This document shows positions 9,084 to 18,524 of a stretch of 61,474 nt of DNA, piece after piece (positions within the stretch are counted from its first letter, which is position 1; the number at the start of each line of letters is the position of its first letter). Under the pieces are notes generated by a model. That model made no database searches and was not told where the DNA came from. It was given only the letters and a program-made list of their open reading frames with translations. The stretch covers positions 1-61,474 of the forward strand of contig NZ_JABUYL010000020.1 of assembly GCF_014897315.1 (NCBI RefSeq), written 5' to 3'. Origin of the DNA: Proteus sp. FME41. GTDB lineage: Bacteria; Pseudomonadota; Gammaproteobacteria; Enterobacterales; Enterobacteriaceae. Made by a program: the position numbers and the translations under genes.

Positions 9084-9524
9084 TTAGGCCACTGGCGCAT
9101 TTTCAGGTAATGCAGATTTTGGTAAACCAAAGACTTTGTCAAATACCCAGTTATACACAAAGGTATAACAAGGGATGATAATGATCAGGGCAAAATCCAT
9201 CACTAATGCTTGCCACAACGAAACATTAAGCCACCATGCAATCAATGGAATTAAATAGAGCACCAGTGTTAGCTGAAATCCAATAGCGTGCACAAGGCGA
9301 CGTCTAAATGTTCGAATTCTTGAAACCTGCCGGCTTTCCCAAAATTCAAATAGACAGTTATAAATAAAATTCCAACTTACTGCGATGGTGGTGATTACCA
9401 GTGCTAATGGGCCTGTTACTGCCGTTGAGCTATCAGCCAAGAGTGCAAGTCCGACTGATGAAATAACCCAACCAAAAATTTCATAAGCTGTCACGTAGAC
9501 AATTTTTCGTTTGATACCTTGCAT
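9084..9524 (-). CDS. PACE-family multidrug/biocide efflux transporter
   Basis: A 146-residue protein with four transmembrane helices arranged as two tandem bacterial transmembrane pair domains. Residues 4-65 contain KRKIVYVTAYEIFGW, whose glutamate in helix 1 is the conserved protonation site known from AceI. Residues 75-140 carry the second pair, including RRLVHAIGFQL and FALIIIIPCYTFVYNWVFD. PACE proteins are proton-coupled exporters of chlorhexidine, acriflavine and probably natural short diamines in the inner membrane. The gene is divergent from a LysR regulator, the usual arrangement for this family. Confidence 0.9.
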   Translation of the reverse strand: MQGIKRKIVYVTAYEIFGWVISSVGLALLADSSTAVTGPLALVITTIAVSWNFIYNCLFEFWESRQVSRIRTFRRRLVHAIGFQLTLVLYLIPLIAWWLNVSLWQALVMDFALIIIIPCYTFVYNWVFDKVFGLPKSALPENAPVA

Positions 9525-9634
9525 TGTGCTCTCTTTTTCTGTGGATTAGTGTTGTTAAGCATCGTAAGATAAATCAGCAAGAATGACAGAAAAAGTCAGC
9601 TAGTATCAATTTAACTGAAACATCAGGAGTGAAC

Positions 9635-10537
9635 ATGCAGTTCTCGAGTGAACATATTGCGATATTTTTAGCAGTGATGGATAAGGGATCTTTCTCTGCA
9701 GCTGCACGTTCATTAAAACGTGTTCCATCAGCAGTCAGCATGGCGATTGCCAATATGGAAGCGGAATTAGGGTATGCACTGTTTGAACGTTCATCACGAG
9801 AACCTCAGCCAACCGAAAAAGCCAAAGCACTCGAGCCACACGCCAGAATGATTGCAGAACAATTAAAATTGTTGCAAGTGCATGCGCAAGAGCTTTCGAT
9901 GGATCTCGAAAGTGTTTTAAATATTGGTGTAGCAGCTGATATTAATCCTGATTATCTATTGCCTGCATTATCTGAATTAACGCAACGTTATCCGTTGCTC
10001 AATGTGAATGTGATAACTGCCGCACAAGATGACATTATTGAAATGCTTCATTCACGAAAAATTCAATTGAGCTTGGTTTATGGGGGCTTGTACGTAAATG
10101 GTGATGAGCAGTTTCAATATCTTGGCTCCGAATCACTGGTAGCAACCATATCAGCAAGCCATATTGCGTTAGCCCATCCTGCCAGTGTATTTATTGAAGA
10201 CCTCGTTAACGTTCGCCAAATTATGATAGCAAGTCACACAAAAGAGATAAGAGATGTCCGCTCTTTGGTTGCAACCAATTATTGGCAAACAGACAGTTTT
10301 CAAATGGCGTTAGGAATGGTCGAAGCGGGTATGGGATGGGGTAATCTACCGTATTCGCTAATTTATACCCAATTGCAAAAAGGTAAATTAAAACAGCTTC
10401 AGTTTAAGAACACGAAAAATGAATTGCGATTACCTATCCATGCCATGTGGTTAAAAGGGGAGTCTTTACAAAAAGGTGCGAAAGAGCTAGTTGAGCTGAT
10501 GAATACTCACCAGCCCATCGTTCCTAATTTTGATTAA
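9635..10537 (+). CDS. LysR-family transcriptional regulator
   Basis: A 300-residue LysR-type protein. Residues 5-64 are the winged helix ([35 protein letters not shown]…LFERSS). Residues 90-295 are the periplasmic-binding-protein-like effector domain. ATG 9635 is preferred to GTG 9629, because AGGA at 9625-9628 is then spaced 6 bases from the start rather than abutting it. It is divergent from the PACE transporter gene, 110 bases away, and probably activates it when the substrate is present. Its 3' end overlaps the convergent narL by 4 bases. Confidence 0.9.
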   Translation: MQFSSEHIAIFLAVMDKGSFSAAARSLKRVPSAVSMAIANMEAELGYALFERSSREPQPTEKAKALEPHARMIAEQLKLLQVHAQELSMDLESVLNIGVAADINPDYLLPALSELTQRYPLLNVNVITAAQDDIIEMLHSRKIQLSLVYGGLYVNGDEQFQYLGSESLVATISASHIALAHPASVFIEDLVNVRQIMIASHTKEIRDVRSLVATNYWQTDSFQMALGMVEAGMGWGNLPYSLIYTQLQKGKLKQLQFKNTKNELRLPIHAMWLKGESLQKGAKELVELMNTHQPIVPNFD

Positions 10538-11196
10538 TCGACACGTTGTTGGTGAACCCAAACGGCAACTTCAACGCGAGATTTTAACTTCATTTTTTTC
10601 AGTAGATGTTTGACATGCACTTTAACGGTGCTTTCAGTAATATCGAGTTTACGCGCGATCATTTTATTGGATAATCCTTGTGCGATCAGTTTTAAAATAT
10701 CACGTTCGCGCGGGGTGAGTTGTTCAATATCGCGCTCACCTTCGGAACGATCTTCGCGTAATGATTCGGCTAAAATAGGGGTTAACGCAGGGCTGACGAC
10801 CATTTTTCCGGCAGCCGCTTGTTTTAAAGCAGCCAGTAATTCTTCAGGCTCCATATCTTTTAAAAGATAGCCATCTGCACCGCGTTTTAACGCAGTGACT
10901 AAATCATCGCTATAATTTGATACGCTAAAAACCACGATCCTTCCTGACAATGATTTTAATCTCAGTTGATCGAGTGTTTCAAACCCATTCATTCCCGGCA
11001 TATTCAGATCCAGTAAGATTAAGTCAGGATCTAACTCTTCAGCTAATTTAACACCTTGAATACCATCACCTGCTTCCCCAACGACGGTTAATGTTGTATC
11101 AAGACTTAAGAGTTGTTTTACACCATTGCGTAGCATCGGGTGATCATCAATGAGTAAAATTGTCGCTTTTTCTGCGGGTGAACCCATATTATTCAT
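10534..11196 (-). CDS. narL: Nitrate/nitrite response regulator NarL
   Basis: A 220-residue response regulator. The receiver domain (residues about 12-125) has the acidic pair in LIDDHP, the phospho-acceptor aspartate in [10 protein letters not shown] (D63) and the switch lysine in LLKDMEP. The C-terminal LuxR-type helix-turn-helix contains [25 protein letters not shown]. It is close to E. coli NarL over its whole length. An ATG at 11211 lies one base after narX but lacks a ribosome site. ATG 11196 has GGAG 8 bases upstream and gives an N-terminus like E. coli, so I chose it. Phosphorylated by NarX, it should control narK-narGHJI and fermentation genes. Confidence 0.95.
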   Translation of the reverse strand: MNNMGSPAEKATILLIDDHPMLRNGVKQLLSLDTTLTVVGEAGDGIQGVKLAEELDPDLILLDLNMPGMNGFETLDQLRLKSLSGRIVVFSVSNYSDDLVTALKRGADGYLLKDMEPEELLAALKQAAAGKMVVSPALTPILAESLREDRSEGERDIEQLTPRERDILKLIAQGLSNKMIARKLDITESTVKVHVKHLLKKMKLKSRVEVAVWVHQQRVD

Positions 11197-11212
11197 TACG
11201 ACTTGCTCCATG

Positions 11213-13018
11213 TTAGACAGGGTCTTTATGAGTAGTGATTAATGGAAATTTAACAAATACTTGAGTACCGCCCTGTTCACGTATTTTTATAGTATAAGAA
11301 CCATTTAGGCTATTTGCGCGTTCACGCATAATAATAAGACCATAGTGATTTAGTTTTTCAGGATTAGGGCTAATTCCTTCCCCATTATCATTAATTTTTA
11401 ATTCAACCATGCCATTATTAAGAGACAAAGAGACTTCAGCCCAGTTGGCATTGGCATGCTGTAGAATATTATTTAGTGCTTCACGAACGATTTGCACCAC
11501 ATGAATGCTTTGATGTGAATTCACACATTTTGCAGGCAATTGATAGTCAAAATTAATAGCAAAACCAAGGCGCTGATTAAATTCGTTTAACGTACTTTCT
11601 AGTGCGGCTAATAATCCTGGTTCAGTGAGTTTTAAACGAAACGTAGTTAACAATTCCCTTAGTTGGCGGTAAGCCACGTTAAGCTCTTCTCGCATCTCTT
11701 TGAGTAATTTTTGGCAATTATCCGGTAAGGTTTCTGACTGCATTTGCAAATAACTGACTTGCATTTTTAAACATGAAAGTGACTGTGCGATAGAGTCATG
11801 CAATTCACGGGCAATGGCAGAGCGTTCATCCATGAGTAAAAGCTGTTGTTGTTGCTCATTTTGTTGTTCCATTGCCAGCATTGCGGAAATTTGCTTAGTC
11901 AGCAATAACATTAAATTATTCTGTTCATCCGTTAGGGCGGTACATTCAGGTAATTGCATCACAAATAATCCATAACGATGGATCTGATCCGCTAATTCCC
12001 AATGCAATAGCTCACTTCGTAACGGAATAGTGACTAACGAGGTTTCATCACAACGTTCACATTGTTGATCTGGACAATGTTCAGGGCGTGAATGAGGCTC
12101 TAAGCTGATTTCATTAAACAGGGTGTGATGATTATCTTCATATAAGCGTATCTGCAAATAGGCATCTGGAATAATTTGCTGAAGCTCAAAAAGTATCTGC
12201 CTTAATCGAGCGCAAAGCGGTGCAGGCGAGTGCAATTGTTGACTTGAATGATAAAGGTAAGAGAGTACTTGATTTTTTTGTTGTAAATCCTGTGTTTTTT
12301 CAATCACTCTTTTTTCTAATTCGCTATATAACGTTGAAAGCTCTTCTGACATGGTATTGAGTGCGATACCCAATGTGGCAATTTCATCATGATGTGTGCG
12401 CTGGTGGAAACGTGCTGAAAAATTACCATGACCAATTGAATTTGCCATTGCCATAAGTTGTTGCCAAGGATGTAATAAACGGCGACGGAAATGCCAAACA
12501 GAGCCAAACAGCAATAACAGTGTCAGTGCAGTGAAAATAAGTTGGGTATAAGCCACTAGTCTGATTTTTTGCTCTGTCAGTTGGTCGATACTCAATACTA
12601 ATTTATCTAGCTGTGAAACAAAAAAGGCAACCTCTTGCTTGGCATCATTACGTTGTTGAGCAGAAAGCAAGGTTGGCTTTAAGGTCTCTTTCCAATAAGT
12701 ATTTAATTGGGCATATTGTGATTGCAGTGATTCATTGCTTAGGACTTGAAGTAACTCGCCACTGTCTAAGTCTGTTTCTAACTCGTGAAGATAATAACGA
12801 TGTTGCTCATCTAGAGGCAAAGCAGATAGCAAGCGATAGCTTTGCATTCGCAACGATCCTGATTTATTAATTGCATGTGCATTACCTTGTACACTCAAAA
12901 TAATATGGTTGGAAATTGCCATACCGACAACACCCAACAGAGTGAAAAGTAACATTAAAATAGCAATTTGATTAATAATTGAAAAACGGTAGTGCCATTG
13001 GATTTTATGCGTGCTCAT
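11213..13018 (-). CDS. narX: Nitrate/nitrite sensor histidine kinase NarX
   Basis: The 601-residue kinase has TM1 at residues 14-38 and a periplasmic nitrate-binding P-box near 47-62 ([17 protein letters not shown]). TM2 lies at about 155-175, followed by a HAMP domain to about 235 and a central cysteine cluster (CPDQQCERC, residues 315-323). The HisKA_3 phosphorylation site is H407 in [15 protein letters not shown]. The HATPase region carries [10 protein letters not shown]. It is transcribed ahead of narL with 1 or more bases between the reading frames, so the two proteins are made together. E. coli NarX has the same architecture (598 residues). Confidence 0.96.
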   Translation of the reverse strand: MSTHKIQWHYRFSIINQIAILMLLFTLLGVVGMAISNHIILSVQGNAHAINKSGSLRMQSYRLLSALPLDEQHRYYLHELETDLDSGELLQVLSNESLQSQYAQLNTYWKETLKPTLLSAQQRNDAKQEVAFFVSQLDKLVLSIDQLTEQKIRLVAYTQLIFTALTLLLLFGSVWHFRRRLLHPWQQLMAMANSIGHGNFSARFHQRTHHDEIATLGIALNTMSEELSTLYSELEKRVIEKTQDLQQKNQVLSYLYHSSQQLHSPAPLCARLRQILFELQQIIPDAYLQIRLYEDNHHTLFNEISLEPHSRPEHCPDQQCERCDETSLVTIPLRSELLHWELADQIHRYGLFVMQLPECTALTDEQNNLMLLLTKQISAMLAMEQQNEQQQQLLLMDERSAIARELHDSIAQSLSCLKMQVSYLQMQSETLPDNCQKLLKEMREELNVAYRQLRELLTTFRLKLTEPGLLAALESTLNEFNQRLGFAINFDYQLPAKCVNSHQSIHVVQIVREALNNILQHANANWAEVSLSLNNGMVELKINDNGEGISPNPEKLNHYGLIIMRERANSLNGSYTIKIREQGGTQVFVKFPLITTHKDPV

Positions 13019-13092
13019 CGTTATTTTTCCAAATTTATTCAGTCACTATCTTGCCTTAAAAACTCATCAAATGTCATATACTACTAAAGTGT

Positions 13093-13117
13093 TACCCCCA
13101 AATAGCTAATAGGAGTA
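13093..13117. promoter_or_regulatory. Candidate NarL heptamers upstream of narK
   Basis: The NarL consensus is TACYYMT. AGGAGTA at 13111-13117 is an exact match on the minus strand (TACTCCT), and TACCCCC at 13093-13099 matches 6 of 7 on the plus strand. They lie about 130-155 bases before the FNR site, roughly where NarL binds at E. coli narK. Heptamers this short occur by chance, so confidence is low. Confidence 0.4.
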
Positions 13118-13242
13118 ATTTCGCTTCTAAATTATAGCGTTTTTTGTTTAACATTTTAATTTTAAATGAAAAATTCAGACTAACCCTATTAATACTTAGG
13201 TGTGAATAGCTATTTTGGTTTAAAAATCAAACAAATGTTTGC

Positions 13243-13256
13243 TTGATACAGATCAT
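13243..13256 (+). promoter_or_regulatory. FNR box of the narK promoter
   Basis: TTGATACAGATCAT matches TTGAT-N4-ATCAA at 9 of 10 positions. If the box is centred at -41.5, the start point is near 13291 and a -10-like TACAAA falls at 13279-13284, as expected for a class II FNR promoter. This predicts anaerobic activation of narK and the downstream narGHJI. Confidence 0.8.
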
Positions 13257-13315
13257 AACTTATTAACAATTCTAATCGTACAAAGGTGCCAATCTAACCG
13301 TTAACCGAGGTTGTT

Positions 13316-14710
13316 ATGGCACTCACTCAACACCCAGAAAAAATGAAAAAAGGAGTGATCGAAGATTGGCATCCTGAAGATAAAGCCTTTTGGGAAAAGA
13401 CTGGTCAAAAGATCGCGTCACGTAATTTATGGATTTCTGTTCCTTGTTTACTTTTATCATTCTGTGTATGGATGCTTTTTAGTGCAGTTGCAGTAAATTT
13501 GAACAAAGTAGGGTTTAATTTTACTACCGATCAGTTGTTTATGTTGACCGCCCTGCCTTCCGTCTCTGGTGCTATTTTACGCGTTCCTTATTCCTTTGTT
13601 ATTCCTATTTTTGGTGGTCGTCGCTGGACGGCAATCAGTACCGTATTCCTAGTTATTCCTTGTATTTGGCTTGGTTTTGCTGTGCAAGATACAACAACAT
13701 CATATTCTACCTTTATTGCTATTTCACTGTTATGTGGTTTTGCTGGTGCAAACTTTGCTTCTAGCATGGCAAATATCAGCTTCTTCTTCCCTAAAGCTCG
13801 CCAAGGCGGCGCATTAGGCTTAAATGGTGGGTTAGGTAATCTGGGTGTTAGCGTGATGCAGTTAGTTGCACCCTTAGTGATTGGTATTGGTGTTTTTACA
13901 ATGTTCAGTGGCCCAGGTGTGGTTCAACCTGATGGCTCACGTTTATGGCTAGAAAATGCAGCGTGGATTTGGGTTCCTTTCTTACTTATTCTGACGTTTG
14001 CGGCTTGGTTTGGTATGAACGACCTTGCTGCTAATAAGGCTTCGTTAAGCCAACAGTTACCCGTTTTAAAACGGGGTCATCTCTGGTTGTTAAGTATTTT
14101 ATATCTGTGTTCTTTTGGTTCATTCATCGGCTTTTCTGCGGGTTTTGCAATGCTTTCTAAAACCCAATTTCCCGATATTGTTATTCTTCACTATGCCTTT
14201 TTTGGTCCTTTATTAGGTGCCTTAGCTCGCCCAGTGGGGGGCGCTCTGTCTGATAAATTTGGGGGCATTCGCGTCACGTTGATTAACTTTATCATCATGG
14301 CCGTTTTCTCTGCTCTGCTCTTCTTAACACTGCCTGAAAAAGGGGCTGGTGGCTCGTTTATCGCCTTCTACGGTGTATTTATGGTGCTGTTTTTAACGGC
14401 AGGCTTAGGCAGTGGTTCAACATTCCAAATGATTGCGGTGGTGTTTAGAAAAGTCACTGTTGATCGCATGAAAGCACAAGGTGCAACAGATGAAGCGGCT
14501 CAAAAAGAAGCCGTCACAGAAAGTGCCGCAGCACTTGGTTTTATTTCAGCAATTGGTGCAATTGGTGGCTTCTTTATTCCAAAAGCCTTTGGTACATCAC
14601 TGGCTATGACTGGCTCACCAGCCGGTGCAATGAAAATCTTTGTTCTATTTTATATCGCCTGCGTCCTGATCACTTGGTTGGTCTATGGGCGTAAACACAA
14701 TAAACAATAA
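13316..14710 (+). CDS. narK: Nitrate/nitrite transporter NarK
   Basis: A 464-residue major facilitator protein with 12 transmembrane segments. The two nitrate signature motifs are visible: GFAGANFASSMANISFFFP (helix 5) and GLGSGSTFQMIAVVFRK (helix 11). The substrate arginines are R80-region (LRVPYSF) and R~300 (LARPVGGALSDK). It exchanges nitrate for nitrite across the inner membrane. GTTATG at 13313-13318 supplies the start. It is preceded by the FNR box and followed after 52 bases by narG with no terminator, so one transcript probably covers narKGHJI. Confidence 0.96.
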   Translation: MALTQHPEKMKKGVIEDWHPEDKAFWEKTGQKIASRNLWISVPCLLLSFCVWMLFSAVAVNLNKVGFNFTTDQLFMLTALPSVSGAILRVPYSFVIPIFGGRRWTAISTVFLVIPCIWLGFAVQDTTTSYSTFIAISLLCGFAGANFASSMANISFFFPKARQGGALGLNGGLGNLGVSVMQLVAPLVIGIGVFTMFSGPGVVQPDGSRLWLENAAWIWVPFLLILTFAAWFGMNDLAANKASLSQQLPVLKRGHLWLLSILYLCSFGSFIGFSAGFAMLSKTQFPDIVILHYAFFGPLLGALARPVGGALSDKFGGIRVTLINFIIMAVFSALLFLTLPEKGAGGSFIAFYGVFMVLFLTAGLGSGSTFQMIAVVFRKVTVDRMKAQGATDEAAQKEAVTESAAALGFISAIGAIGGFFIPKAFGTSLAMTGSPAGAMKIFVLFYIACVLITWLVYGRKHNKQ

Positions 14711-14723
14711 TGACGAATTATAC

Positions 14724-14751
14724 GCAATGTGAGAGCGCTCGCGCGCATTGG
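14724..14751 (+). other. Imperfect hairpin in the narK-narG gap
   Basis: CAATGTGAGAGC and its partner TCGCGCGCATTG form an imperfect stem in the 52-base gap, directly before the narG ribosome site GGGAGAG. It has no T-run, so it is not an intrinsic terminator. It may be an mRNA processing or stability element, or a translation modulator, for narG. Function is inference. Confidence 0.4.
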
Positions 14752-14762
14752 GAGAGTATCTG

Positions 14763-17700
14763 ATGAGTAAGTTTCTCGATAGATTCCGCTATTTTAAGCA
14801 GCTTGGTGATACCTTTTCAAAGGATCATGGTCAAGAGCTGAATGTTAACCGCGATTGGGAAGATGGTTACCGTAGTCGCTGGCAACATGACAAAATTGTA
14901 CGTTCTACCCACGGTGTTAACTGTACAGGCTCATGTAGCTGGAAGATTTATGTCAAAAATGGGTTAGTGACATGGGAAACCCAACAAACGGATTACCCGC
15001 GTACACGTCCTGATTTACCGGATCATGAACCTCGTGGCTGTCCTCGTGGCGCAAGTTATTCTTGGTATTTATACAGTGCAAACCGCGTTAAATACCCAAT
15101 GGTACGTAAACGTTTGATTAAATTATGGCGTGAAGCGAAAGCTGAGCACAGTGATCCTGTTGATGCTTGGGCTTCTATTATTCATTCACCAGAAAAAACC
15201 AAAAGCTATAAACAAGCGCGCGGTCGTGGCGGGTTTGTTCGTTCTTCATGGTCTGAAGTGAATGAAATTATCGCAGCTTCAAATATTTTTACGGCTAAAG
15301 AATTTGGCCCTGACCGTATTATCGGTTTCTCACCAATTCCGGCTATGTCGATGGTGTCATATGCGGCGGGTGCACGTTATTTATCGCTTATCGGTGGGGC
15401 ATGTTTAAGCTTCTACGATTGGTATTGTGATTTACCCCCCGCATCACCAATGACTTGGGGCGAGCAAACAGACGTTCCTGAATCGGCGGACTGGTATAAC
15501 TCTTCTTACTTGATTGCATGGGGCTCTAACGTACCGCAAACACGGACACCTGATGCTCACTTCTTTACAGAAGTTCGTTACAAAGGAACGAAAACCGTTG
15601 CCGTAACGCCGGATTACGCTGAAATCGCAAAACTGTGTGATCAATGGTTAAATCCAAAACAAGGTACTGACAGTGCAATGGCAATGGCGATGGGACACGT
15701 TATTCTTAACGAATTCCACGTTAAACGCCAAACTGAATATTTTAGTAACTATGTACGTACTTACACTGACATGCCAATGCTGGTGATGTTAGACAAACAC
15801 GACTCAGGCAAATTAGTTGCAGGCCGTATGCTACGTGCCTCCGATTTAGTGAACAATCTGGATCAAGAGAAAAACCCAGAGTGGAAAACCATTGCGATTG
15901 ATGAGAAAACACAGCAATTGGTTGTACCTCAAGGCTCGATGGGCTTTCGTTGGGAAGGTTCTTCAAAATGGAATCTTGAACCTAAAGACGGTAAAAGTGG
16001 CGAGAATGTCACCTTCCAGTTGGGGCTTTTAGATAACCATGACGATGTCGTTGATGTCGCATTCCCTTATTTTGGCGGTATTAAAAGCGAATACTTTGAA
16101 GGTGTTGTCCTTGATGATGTGATTGTTCATAAACTGCCTGCTAAGCGTATTACGCTTGCGAACGGCGAAGAAAAATACATCACGACTGTTTATGATTTAT
16201 TGTTAGCAAACTATGGTATTGACCGTGGTTTAAATGATGAAAACTGTGCTTCAAACTACGATGAAATTAAAGCGTATTCACCTGCATGGGCTGAAAAAGT
16301 CACAGGTGTAAGTCGTCAAGATATCGCACGTATTGCGCGTGAATTTGCGGATAACGCAGAAAAAACACATGGTCGCTCTATGGTGATTGTCGGTGCGGGT
16401 ATTAACCACTGGTATCACATGGATATGACCTATCGTGGTATTATCAATATGCTGATTTTCTGCGGTTGTGTTGGTCAAAGTGGTGGGGGTTGGGCACACT
16501 ATGTTGGACAAGAAAAACTGCGCCCTCAAACAGGTTGGTTGCCTTTAGCCTTTGGTCTTGACTGGCAACGTCCACCTCGTCATATGAACAGTACGTCATT
16601 TTTCTATAACCACTCAAGTCAGTGGCGTTATGAAACCGTATCACCAACCGAGTTGTTATCGCCATTAGCGGATAAATCACGCTTTAGTGGTAGCTTGGTG
16701 GATATGAACGTACGTTCAGAGCGTATGGGATGGTTACCTTCTGCACCGCAATTAAATTTAAATCCACTTTCTATTGCGAAAAAAGCACAAGACGCGGGCG
16801 TAAGTGCCGCTGACTATACCGTTAATGCACTCAAATCAGGCGATATTCGCTTTGCTTCAGAGCAACCGGATGATCCTCAAAACTTTCCACGTAACTTATT
16901 TATCTGGCGTTCTAACTTATTAGGTTCGGCGGGTAAAGGGCATGAATATTTACTGAAATACCTGCTGGGCACAGAAAACGGCTTACAAGGTAAAGATTTA
17001 GGCGAACAAGGCCAAGTCAAACCAGAAGAAGTGGAATGGCAAGATAAAGGGGGGGAAGGTAAGGTCGATTTAGTTGTGACTTTAGACTTCCGTATGTCAA
17101 GCACCTGTTTATTCTCAGATATCGTTTTACCAACGGCAACGTGGTATGAAAAAGACGATATGAATACATCCGATATGCATCCCTTTATTCACCCATTAAC
17201 GGCAGCCGTTGATCCAGCGTGGGAATCTAAGACTGACTGGGAAATCTATAAAGGGATTGCAAAAACCTTCTCTGAACTTTGCGTGGGTCATTTAGGTGTT
17301 GAAACCGATTTAGTGACACTGCCTATTCAACATGACTCTGCGGCTGAAATGGCACAACCTTTTGACGTAAAAGATTGGAAAAAAGGGGAGTGTGATCTTA
17401 TTCCTGGTAAAACAGCGCCGCATCTTGTTCAGGTAGAACGTGATTATCCTAACACTTATGCTCGTTTTACTTCATTAGGCCCACTGATGGATAAATTGGG
17501 TAATGGCGGTAAAGGGATTAGCTGGAATACACAGACAGAAGTTGATTTCCTGAAAAAACTCAATCGAGTTCGCCATGATGGCGCAGCAAAAGGTCGCCCA
17601 GCAATTGAAACGGCGATAGATGCAGCCGAAGTTATTCTCTCTTTAGCACCTGAAACCAACGGTCAAGTTGCTGTAAAAGCGTGGGAAGCACTCAGTAAAG

Positions 17701-18524
17701 TCACGGGTCGTGACCATACGCATTTAGCCGCAGTCAAAGAAGACGAAAAAATTCGTTTCCGCGATATCGTTGCTCAACCCCGTAAAATTATTTCAAGTCC
17801 AACATGGTCTGGTCTTGAAGATGAACATGTCTCTTATAATGCTTGTTATACCAACGTTCATGAGATGATCCCATGGCGTACGTTAAGCGGTCGTCAGCAG
17901 TTGTATCAAGATCATGAGTGGATGCGTGCTTATGGTGAAAGTCTAGTGGTCTATCGTCCACCTATTGATACCAAAGCGATTGATGCCGTTAAAGGTAAAA
18001 AACCAAATGGTTTCCCTGAGAAAGCGCTGAACTTCCTGACGCCTCACCAAAAATGGGGTATTCACTCAACGTATAGCGATAACTTACTGATGTTAACGCT
18101 AGGTCGTGGCGGCCCTGTGGTATGGCTGAGTGAAGATGATGCCAAAGAGATGGGCGTTAGCGATAACGATTGGGTTGAAGCTTACAACAGTAATGGTGCA
18201 TTAACGGCAAGAGCCATTGTCAGCCAACGTATTCCTGATGGCATGATTTATATGTATCACGCACAAGAGCGTCAAATAAACCTACCGGGATCTGAAATGA
18301 CCGGAATGCGTGGCGGTATTCATAACTCTGTGACACGTGTTTGCCCTAAACCAACGCATATGATCGGTGGGTACGCTCAATTGGCTTATAGCTTTAACTA
18401 TTACGGCACTGTGGGCTCTAACCGTGATGAGTTTGTTGTGGTGCGTAAAATGAAACAGATTGATTGGCTTGATGGTGAAGGTGATGCTTATCAACAGACC
18501 CTGAATGGACAGGAGAAGGCATAA
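14763..18524 (+). CDS. narG: Respiratory nitrate reductase A alpha subunit NarG
   Basis: The 1253-residue molybdenum subunit reduces nitrate to nitrite on the cytoplasmic face of the membrane. The FS0 [4Fe-4S] ligands are His50, Cys54, Cys58 and Cys93 (THGVNCTGSCSW … PRGCPRG). The molybdenum aspartate lies in YDWYCDLPPASP near residue 222. No twin-arginine export signal is present, as for E. coli NarG (1247 residues). ATG 14763 was chosen to match the E. coli N-terminus; an in-frame non-ATG start at 14748 would fall within the hairpin. The stop codon overlaps the narH ATG by one base. Confidence 0.97.
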   Translation: MSKFLDRFRYFKQLGDTFSKDHGQELNVNRDWEDGYRSRWQHDKIVRSTHGVNCTGSCSWKIYVKNGLVTWETQQTDYPRTRPDLPDHEPRGCPRGASYSWYLYSANRVKYPMVRKRLIKLWREAKAEHSDPVDAWASIIHSPEKTKSYKQARGRGGFVRSSWSEVNEIIAASNIFTAKEFGPDRIIGFSPIPAMSMVSYAAGARYLSLIGGACLSFYDWYCDLPPASPMTWGEQTDVPESADWYNSSYLIAWGSNVPQTRTPDAHFFTEVRYKGTKTVAVTPDYAEIAKLCDQWLNPKQGTDSAMAMAMGHVILNEFHVKRQTEYFSNYVRTYTDMPMLVMLDKHDSGKLVAGRMLRASDLVNNLDQEKNPEWKTIAIDEKTQQLVVPQGSMGFRWEGSSKWNLEPKDGKSGENVTFQLGLLDNHDDVVDVAFPYFGGIKSEYFEGVVLDDVIVHKLPAKRITLANGEEKYITTVYDLLLANYGIDRGLNDENCASNYDEIKAYSPAWAEKVTGVSRQDIARIAREFADNAEKTHGRSMVIVGAGINHWYHMDMTYRGIINMLIFCGCVGQSGGGWAHYVGQEKLRPQTGWLPLAFGLDWQRPPRHMNSTSFFYNHSSQWRYETVSPTELLSPLADKSRFSGSLVDMNVRSERMGWLPSAPQLNLNPLSIAKKAQDAGVSAADYTVNALKSGDIRFASEQPDDPQNFPRNLFIWRSNLLGSAGKGHEYLLKYLLGTENGLQGKDLGEQGQVKPEEVEWQDKGGEGKVDLVVTLDFRMSSTCLFSDIVLPTATWYEKDDMNTSDMHPFIHPLTAAVDPAWESKTDWEIYKGIAKTFSELCVGHLGVETDLVTLPIQHDSAAEMAQPFDVKDWKKGECDLIPGKTAPHLVQVERDYPNTYARFTSLGPLMDKLGNGGKGISWNTQTEVDFLKKLNRVRHDGAAKGRPAIETAIDAAEVILSLAPETNGQVAVKAWEALSKVTGRDHTHLAAVKEDEKIRFRDIVAQPRKIISSPTWSGLEDEHVSYNACYTNVHEMIPWRTLSGRQQLYQDHEWMRAYGESLVVYRPPIDTKAIDAVKGKKPNGFPEKALNFLTPHQKWGIHSTYSDNLLMLTLGRGGPVVWLSEDDAKEMGVSDNDWVEAYNSNGALTARAIVSQRIPDGMIYMYHAQERQINLPGSEMTGMRGGIHNSVTRVCPKPTHMIGGYAQLAYSFNYYGTVGSNRDEFVVVRKMKQIDWLDGEGDAYQQTLNGQEKA

